From MGOM01 sp035693825 (lineage in GTDB: Bacteria > Chloroflexota > Anaerolineae > Anaerolineales > E44-bin32): DNA of 64,000 nucleotides. A program made the translations under genes and the position numbers. This document shows positions 59,159-64,000 of this stretch, one piece after another; positions within the stretch are counted from its first letter, which is position 1, and the number at the start of each line of letters is the position of its first letter. The notes beneath the pieces were generated by a model. That model made no database searches, had not been told where the DNA came from, and worked only from the letters and a program-made list of their open reading frames with translations. The stretch is from assembly GCA_035693825.1 (NCBI GenBank), contig DASSGB010000207.1, positions 1-64,000 on the forward strand, in the 5' to 3' direction.

Positions 59159-60388
59159 ATGCGGCGCTTTCCCTATGCTTCAACCTTCGTCCTGGGCTTG
59201 GGCTTCTTCGGCATCAGCATCGTCTGGCCCCTGTTCAACAGTCTGATCCCTCCCATGTTGACGGACCTGGGGCTGACGGCGGTGGCCGTCGGGTTCGTCA
59301 TGACCTGGGACAACATCCTGAACGTCGTCTTCCAGCCGTGGGTCGGTGCCCGATCGGACGCCACCCGCACGCGCTTCGGCCGGCGGCGACCATGGCTCAT
59401 GCTGGGTGCACCGCTGGCGGCCGTGTTCTTCGCCTTGGTTCCGTTCGCGCGCCAGTCTCTCATTACCCTGGCATTGGCGATCCTCGGCACCAATATCGCC
59501 ATGGCCCTGTTCCGCTCCCCGACCATCGCCTACCTGGGAGACTTATTCGAGCCCCGGGAGCGCAGTCAGGCCAACGGCGTCATCAATCTGATGGGCGGCA
59601 TCGGGGGAGCGGTCGCCCTTTTCGGCGGCGGCGCGCTCTACCGAATGGGCGTTCCGCTGCCATTCGTGGCCGGCGCGGCGGTCATGTTGATCGCCGTCCT
59701 GATGGTTATCCTCACGGTGCGCGAGCCCATCGCGAGCGGCGCGCAGAAGGACTCAACTTCGACGGCTCCGTCCGGCGGAGTCCTGGCCAGCCTGCAGCGG
59801 CTTCGGCGACCCGAGGGGCGCAGTCTGCTCCAGATGCTCATTGCGATCTTCGCCTGGTTCGTCGCCTGGAACGCGGTCGAGGCCTTCTTCACCGTGTATG
59901 CGCGTCAGATCCTGGGCATCGAAGTGGGAAGCGCCACTCAGATGCTGACGGCCTTCGCCGCGGCTCTGGTAATCTTCGCCATCCCGGCCGGGCTGTTAGC
60001 CACGCGTATCGGACGCAAGACGACCATCCGCGTGGGCCTGGCCGGGATGACCGTCGGCCTCCTGGCCGCGACCTTCGTCCGGTCGCCCGGTGTGCTGCTG
60101 GGACTGCTTGCGGCGATGGGCGCCTGCTGGGCGCTGGTGAACATCAATTCGCTTCCCATGGTCTATGACCTCGAAGGTCAAGGGGGCATCGGCGTCGCCA
60201 CCGGACTGTACTATCTCGCCTCGTCCGCGGCAGCCATCAGCGGCCCGATCCTGGCCGGGCTGGCCATCGATCTCGGCGGACACGTCTCCATGTGGCCGTT
60301 CAGCCTGGTCTTCATGCTGGCCGCGTGGCTGGTGATGGGAAGCGTGCCGTCGTCGAGCGGTCCTCGGGCAGAGGGCACCACGGCGTAA
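59159..60388 (+). CDS. MFS transporter, GPH/SLC45-like
   Basis: A 409-aa protein with twelve predicted helices. The loop between helices 2 and 3 reads GARSDATRTRFGRRRPWLMLG, a D-x2-R-T/S-x2-R-F-GRRRP motif typical of glycoside-pentoside-hexuronide and sucrose (SLC45) carriers. It likely imports a sugar or glycoside by cation symport. Start at 59159 after GGAGG; an upstream in-frame ATG at 59045 lies in the R1 hairpin region. glgC follows on the other strand, fitting carbohydrate use but not proving it. Confidence 0.88.
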   Translation: MRRFPYASTFVLGLGFFGISIVWPLFNSLIPPMLTDLGLTAVAVGFVMTWDNILNVVFQPWVGARSDATRTRFGRRRPWLMLGAPLAAVFFALVPFARQSLITLALAILGTNIAMALFRSPTIAYLGDLFEPRERSQANGVINLMGGIGGAVALFGGGALYRMGVPLPFVAGAAVMLIAVLMVILTVREPIASGAQKDSTSTAPSGGVLASLQRLRRPEGRSLLQMLIAIFAWFVAWNAVEAFFTVYARQILGIEVGSATQMLTAFAAALVIFAIPAGLLATRIGRKTTIRVGLAGMTVGLLAATFVRSPGVLLGLLAAMGACWALVNINSLPMVYDLEGQGGIGVATGLYYLASSAAAISGPILAGLAIDLGGHVSMWPFSLVFMLAAWLVMGSVPSSSGPRAEGTTA

Positions 60389-60391
60389 ATG

Positions 60392-60424
60392 CGAAACCAG
60401 GTTTGCTGCGCAAACCTGGTTTCG
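60392..60424. terminator. R1 hairpin with covariant stem
   Basis: CGAAACCAGGTTTG, loop CTGCG, CAAACCTGGTTTCG. CCAGG/CCTGG replaces the usual CCCGG/CCGGG, a compensatory change. It lies between the convergent MFS and glgC genes, where a bidirectional terminator is expected. Confidence 0.75.
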
Positions 60425-60439
60425 GTTCTTGACTGACGT

Positions 60440-61699
60440 CTATTCCGGCCCGATCCTCACCCCATCGGGCAGAACGGCGTTCTTGGGCACGACGACGATG
60501 CCGTCGCGCACCGACCAATCCTCGCCGTCGATCTCGGTGCCGCGCGGGAAGGGCTCGATGCGCACGTTCTTCCCGATACGCGTGTTCTTATCCAGAATGG
60601 CGCCGCGGATCGTCGATCCGGTGCCCACGCCGATGGGCGTGCCGGAGGACACGGGCAACGAAGCTTCGGTTTCGTAGTAGTCCGCCCCCATCATGATCGT
60701 GTCCTGGATGTGCACCCCGTCGCCGATGAGGCTGCGGATGCCGACGACGGTGTTGACGATTTCCGCCCCCTCGACGAAACAGCCGTCGGCCAGCAACACC
60801 CGATCCAGGCGCACGTCGTATATGCGCGAGCCGGGCAGCAGCCGGGGCCGGGTGTAGATGGGCGCGACCGGATCGTGGAAGGAGAACGGCGGATCCGGTT
60901 GCACCAGGGCCAGATTGGCCTCGTAGAAGGCGCGAATGGATCCGATGTCTTCCCAGTAGCCGTCGAAGGTGAAGCCGAAGACGCGATGCGAGGCGATGGC
61001 GGCCGGGATGACATCGCCCCCGAAGTCGTCGTGCGGGTTGCCCAGGAGCTCGGTCAGCGCCCGGCGGCGGAAGATGTAGATTCCCATCGACCCGAAGTAG
61101 GGTTGCTCCGGATCCTCCCGGCTCACCAGCTGCTTCAATTGCCCGCGCTCGCGGGGCTTCTCGGCGAAGGCCGTGATGCGCCGATCGCCGCTCAGACGCA
61201 GCACGCCGAAGCGAGCCGCGTCCGCGGCGGCGATCGGCCTCACGGCGACGGTCACATCGGCTTCCACCTGGCGGTGGAAGCCGATCATGGCGCTGTAATC
61301 CATGCGGTACAGGTGATCCCCGGCCAGGATCAAGACGTCGTCGGCGCCCGTGACCTCGATCTCGAACAACTGCTTGCGCACGGCGTCGGCCGTGCCCTGA
61401 TACCAGTCGAGGTTGGTCGTCGTCTGCTCGGCGGCCAGGATCTGCACCCAGCCGGGGTGGAACAGGTCGAAGTGGTACGTTTGCGAGATATGCCGGATGA
61501 GGGAGACCGAATTGAACTGCGTCAGGATCGCCACCTGATCGACGCCGGAGTTGAGACAGTTGCTGAGCGGAATGTCGATCAGGCGGTACTTGCCGGCAAT
61601 GGGCACGGCCGGCTTGGCGCGCTCCTTGGTGAGCGGCCACAGCCGCGTGCCGCGACCCCCTCCAAGGATCACCGCCAGCACACGATCGTGCGTTGCCAC
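60440..61699 (-). CDS. glgC: Glucose-1-phosphate adenylyltransferase
   Basis: A 419-aa enzyme making ADP-glucose for glycogen. The N-terminal domain has LGGGRGTRLWPLTKERAKPAVPIAG, substrate motifs GTADAVRKQLF and LAGDHLYRMDY, and FAEKPRERGQL. The C-terminal left-handed beta-helix starts at about residue 290. The start is a GTG at 61699 with GGAGGAG before it. Catalytic and sugar-binding residues appear intact. No other glg gene is adjacent. Confidence 0.95.
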   Translation of the reverse strand: MATHDRVLAVILGGGRGTRLWPLTKERAKPAVPIAGKYRLIDIPLSNCLNSGVDQVAILTQFNSVSLIRHISQTYHFDLFHPGWVQILAAEQTTTNLDWYQGTADAVRKQLFEIEVTGADDVLILAGDHLYRMDYSAMIGFHRQVEADVTVAVRPIAAADAARFGVLRLSGDRRITAFAEKPRERGQLKQLVSREDPEQPYFGSMGIYIFRRRALTELLGNPHDDFGGDVIPAAIASHRVFGFTFDGYWEDIGSIRAFYEANLALVQPDPPFSFHDPVAPIYTRPRLLPGSRIYDVRLDRVLLADGCFVEGAEIVNTVVGIRSLIGDGVHIQDTIMMGADYYETEASLPVSSGTPIGVGTGSTIRGAILDKNTRIGKNVRIEPFPRGTEIDGEDWSVRDGIVVVPKNAVLPDGVRIGPE

Positions 61700-61729
61700 C
61701 CGACTCCTCCCGCGGAGAGGCGCGCGCCT

Positions 61730-61735
61730 ATTGTA
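61730..61735 (-). promoter_or_regulatory. Candidate -10 box TACAAT of glgC
   Basis: On the minus strand TACAAT lies 30 bp before the glgC GTG, followed by GGAGGAG. The -35 is weak. Confidence 0.4.
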
Positions 61736-61754
61736 CGGCCAATGCCCGTCGGAC

Positions 61755-61958
61755 CTAGCGCCGGACCTCGCCCTTCACTTCGAAATGCAGCCGCTCTGCC
61801 GACTGGCGGCCGTAGTCCGTCAGATCCTCGAGGACGAACTTCAGGTGCAGCGGGCCCGGGTGCTGGACCCGTTCCAGGTGGCGGATGATCGCCTCATCCG
61901 CACCGACGCCGAAGGTCTTCAGCAACCGGCGGATGTCGTCGCGACTTGTTTCCTCCAT
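61755..61958 (-). CDS. Small hypothetical protein
   Basis: A 67-aa protein, mostly helical and charged (MEETSRDDIRRLLKTFGVGADEAIIRHLER), with no membrane segment. No family is recognised. Good start context (GGAGGATTTCC upstream) and a codon pattern like its neighbours make it likely real. It lies 55 bp upstream of glgC on the same strand. Confidence 0.55.
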   Translation of the reverse strand: MEETSRDDIRRLLKTFGVGADEAIIRHLERVQHPGPLHLKFVLEDLTDYGRQSAERLHFEVKGEVRR

Positions 61959-61969
61959 GGAAATCCTCC

Positions 61970-62096
61970 AGTGGTCAGTGGTCAGTGACGACCCCTGCGC
62001 CTACCCCGTTCGGGCCGCGAGCCCCGGCCCGCCGGGGCGAGACGGCCTTTCTTCCGCCAGACGAAGCGCAGGGGCGAGTGGCCAGTATCTTCACAC
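61970..62096. repeat. R3/R4 composite repeat
   Basis: CAGTGGTCAGTGGTCAGTG (61970-61988), then an R4 unit split by a GC-rich insert: ACCCCTGCGCCTAC at 61990 and GACGAAGCGCAGGGGCGA at 62061-62078, followed by AGTGGCCAG. The 15.2-kb locus has the same R3-R4-R3 order. It lies just past the DUF92 stop region. Confidence 0.65.
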
Positions 62097-62882
62097 GAGA
62101 AACAGCCCTACAGCTACCACGGCGCCGGCGAGGGAGGCGGCGAAGTTGACGCCGTCGTTGCGCAGCCAGGAAAGTCCGCGCAGGCGCGTCGTCGCCGTCC
62201 CACAACTGTGAAAAGGATGGCGCTCGGTCTCCTTCCGGCAGGCGGGGCACCAATAGATCGCCTGAATGGTGGCGCCCAGGAGGCTGTCGACCTGCGCTCC
62301 GACGAAGCCCCCGATCCATGCCGCGAATCCCAGGCCGGAACTTGAAGTCATGGCGGCGCTGGTTGCTCCCACCAGTCCCGCGCCTCCCAGCGCCGCCAGA
62401 ATCCCCTGCCCGCTGACCGCTCCCGAGGTGCCGGGCTCGACTGTACGGCCGTCGAGAATCCTTCGCGGCCAGCCTCGGGCCAGCACTCCCAACTCCGTGG
62501 CCCACGTGTCCGCCGTTGTGGCGGCCAGCGCTCCGGCAACAGCCGCCAGCCATATCGGCTCGCCCGACAGGCCGTAGGCCGCAGAGGCTACAGCCGCCAA
62601 GGAACCGTTGGCAAACACCTGACCTGCGTCGCGCTCACCGCCCTTGTCGAAGGCCGCCGCCACGGCCGCCTTGCGGTTCGAGCCGATGCGCGAAAGGATG
62701 CTGGACGAGACGAAGAACAACAGAAGCAGGACCGCGGGAACCGCGCCCCCGACGCCGAAGGTCAACGCACCGACGGCCAGGGCCGCCCATGCGCCGCTCG
62801 GCGACAGGGCCCGGGCTTTCCGCGCGACGGCGGAGACGGCGGCCGCCAGCACCACCCCGGAAATCAGCTGTGTGGAAATCAT
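62091..62882 (-). CDS. DUF92 family membrane protein
   Basis: A 263-aa protein with six to seven helices. Landmarks: DKGGERDAGQVFANGSLA, ATTADTWATELGVL and DGRTVEPGTSGAVSGQG, the strongly conserved DUF92/TMEM19 patterns. A plant relative (VTE6) is a phytyl-phosphate kinase, so a prenol-phosphate kinase activity is possible; a UbiA enzyme is elsewhere in the window. An extra CPACRKETERHPFHSCG segment with two Cys pairs near the C-terminus may bind zinc. Start at 62882 (MISTQLISG); an earlier in-frame ATG at 63071 would overlap the upstream gene. Confidence 0.85.
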   Translation of the reverse strand: MISTQLISGVVLAAAVSAVARKARALSPSGAWAALAVGALTFGVGGAVPAVLLLLFFVSSSILSRIGSNRKAAVAAAFDKGGERDAGQVFANGSLAAVASAAYGLSGEPIWLAAVAGALAATTADTWATELGVLARGWPRRILDGRTVEPGTSGAVSGQGILAALGGAGLVGATSAAMTSSSGLGFAAWIGGFVGAQVDSLLGATIQAIYWCPACRKETERHPFHSCGTATTRLRGLSWLRNDGVNFAASLAGAVVAVGLFLV

Positions 62883-62955
62883 CCGGGTTGCCTGTGGATA
62901 ACCACCGTGGGATCTGTGGATAAGGCGCTCAAACCTGTGGAAACGATAGGGAAAT

Positions 62956-63861
62956 TCAGGCGGCCGAGACGAGCTGGACAGCCGCACCCCACAACAGGAT
63001 ACCAACCGCCACGGCCAGCGCCCAGGTGCCGTAGGCCAGGGGGCGGTCCTTCTCCACCCGGTAGATGACACCCGCCAGAACCATGTCCGTCAACCAGCAC
63101 ATCACCCCGATCAGGGGCAGGAAAAGTAGCCGGGTGGGGGGCACCATGGGCCCCGGCTGCCCGGCGATATCGAATCCGAACGGCACGAGATTGGGCAGAC
63201 CAGCGGAGACCACCCCGAGATAGCCGAGCAGAGCCAGGGGCAGTGCCAACCCCAGCAGAATGAGAATCCGGGCGAGCCCGTCCTCCCAGATCCGAATGGT
63301 GAAGAACTCGGGCCGAACGGAGCGAATCGCCGTCTTGCGCAGGGACCCCATGCGCGTCGCGGCCACGAAGGCCTGGACGAAGGCCTGCGGGTTGGGAGGG
63401 GAAATGGCCAGCGTTTTGTTTCCCGTGAAAACGAGCAGCATGCCGCCCGCAGGTCGGGAGGCGAAGAACTCCACCGTACCGACGTCCGGGATCTGCTTCA
63501 CGCCGACCAGACAACCCGGCCACCACAGCCCCCGCCCCGGGCGAAGACTCGAACGAAGCGTCTCGGGGACCGTTTGCAGCGTGACGTCGCTCAGCCGCGC
63601 CGTCTCCTCCGCCCAGCCCCAGCGCACACTCAACATGTCTCGATCGACAGAGTAGCTGGCTGTGGCCAGGCCGAACAGACGGTAAGCGACGGCCAGCGCC
63701 ATCGGCACTCCCAGCAGCGGCAAAACCGTCCACAAGAACAGAGGCGGCGAGAGGGTGGCCTGCGTGACCTGCGACAGCCCCAGGGCAGACACCCCGAGAC
63801 TGGCAGCCAGCAGGCCGAGCCCGATGGCCATTCCAGGGAGAAGAGGAGGGCGGCAGGTCAT
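62956..63861 (-). CDS. Membrane protein with bacterial PH-like domain
   Basis: A 301-aa protein: two N-terminal helices (residues 10-65), a PH-like beta domain (about 70-170: YSVDRDMLSVRWGW, LSDVTLQTVPETLR, TVEFFASRPAGGMLLVF), and three to four C-terminal helices. PH_10-type domains like this occur in membrane proteins of unknown function; they may sense envelope stress or lipids. Conserved W and R residues are visible but nothing catalytic. Confidence 0.68.
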   Translation of the reverse strand: MTCRPPLLPGMAIGLGLLAASLGVSALGLSQVTQATLSPPLFLWTVLPLLGVPMALAVAYRLFGLATASYSVDRDMLSVRWGWAEETARLSDVTLQTVPETLRSSLRPGRGLWWPGCLVGVKQIPDVGTVEFFASRPAGGMLLVFTGNKTLAISPPNPQAFVQAFVAATRMGSLRKTAIRSVRPEFFTIRIWEDGLARILILLGLALPLALLGYLGVVSAGLPNLVPFGFDIAGQPGPMVPPTRLLFLPLIGVMCWLTDMVLAGVIYRVEKDRPLAYGTWALAVAVGILLWGAAVQLVSAA

Positions 63862-63874
63862 CAGGGAACAGTGC

Positions 63875-63900
63875 GGGGGTGCCAGAGCCTCGGCACCCCC
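63875..63900 (-). terminator. Hairpin downstream of the partial gene
   Basis: GGGGGTGCC (63875-63883) and GGCACCCCC (63892-63900), 9-bp perfect stem. It lies directly after the stop of the partial minus-strand gene. No U-tract. Confidence 0.55.
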
Positions 63901-63924
63901 GCCGGATCGTGACGCGTCGGTCGC

Positions 63925-64000
63925 TCAGCGGGCGGCGGCCGCCTCCCGAACGTAGACAGGTTCGTTCCAGTGCCGATACTTCGGCAGGCGCCCACGGACC
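63925..64000 (-). CDS. Partial protein, C-terminal 24 residues only
   Basis: Minus-strand frame ending in TGA at 63925, with C-terminus GRLPKYRHWNEPVYVREAAAAR. The rest lies beyond the window. Nothing can be said of its function. It is followed by a hairpin. Confidence 0.4.
   Translation of the reverse strand, partial: VRGRLPKYRHWNEPVYVREAAAAR

Overview
This is a GC-rich (roughly 65%) bacterial chromosomal window with about 53 genes, most of them in short co-directional runs with 1-8 bp overlaps. The gene content points to Chloroflexota, probably a lineage near Anaerolineae. The evidence is a VanW/peptidoglycan-binding protein, Trm112-like and DUF456 proteins, a membrane sensor of the type common in Chloroflexi, pyruvate:ferredoxin oxidoreductase, a three-cupredoxin NirK cluster and many intergenic hairpin repeats. 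This placement is inference; there is no rRNA or tRNA gene here to confirm it. I see no phage, transposase, integrase or CRISPR array.

Layout. 1-3.2 kb (minus): surface polysaccharide genes, namely a partial GT4 glycosyltransferase, wecB-like and wecC-like. 3.3-13.3 kb (plus): a membrane/phosphodiesterase fusion, a SerA-like dehydrogenase, an M32 carboxypeptidase, an isocitrate/isopropylmalate-type dehydrogenase, a Gmad2 lipoprotein, VanW, Trm112 and a HEAT-repeat protein. 13.4-15.8 kb (minus): DUF456, serS and a MarR regulator. 15.9-22.7 kb (plus): a serine-palmitoyltransferase-like enzyme, an NAD-dependent epimerase-like reductase, two tandem paralogous membrane proteins of unknown function and an ABC exporter. 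23.0-29.3 kb (minus): nifJ, a UbiA prenyltransferase and a surface SGNH-like hydrolase. 29.4-33.6 kb (plus): a second epimerase and a large GAF/PAS histidine kinase. 33.6-39.6 kb (minus): a tight six-gene run HIT-LOG-DinB-sbcD-sbcC-epimerase. 39.8-42.6 kb (plus): membrane proteins. 42.6-47.9 kb (plus): a nitrite/NO module made of a Crp/Fnr regulator, a DUF1858 protein, cupredoxin-NirK, TatA, a cupin, an NnrS-like protein and two small haem-type membrane proteins. 47.9-58.9 kb (minus): a giant alpha-2-macroglobulin, a GT2 glycosyltransferase and an Opp/Dpp-type ABC importer whose binding protein looks circularly permuted. 59.2-64 kb: an MFS transporter (plus), then glgC, a small unknown protein, DUF92, a PH-domain membrane protein and a partial gene (minus).

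The most distinctive features are (i) the nitrite/NO module with a Crp/Fnr-type palindrome placed at about -41.5 of its own second promoter, (ii) the divergent MarR/Spt-like locus that suggests sphingoid-base (ceramide-type) lipid synthesis, (iii) the permuted solute-binding protein, (iv) a candidate structured RNA leader upstream of 40583, and (v) at least five families of short palindromic repeats. In several places these repeats form the 3' ends, stop codons or translation-start regions of genes.

Many transcription units have a TATAAT or TACAAT -10 box 13-55 bp before the start codon, often without a recognisable -35 box, and several abut a repeat.
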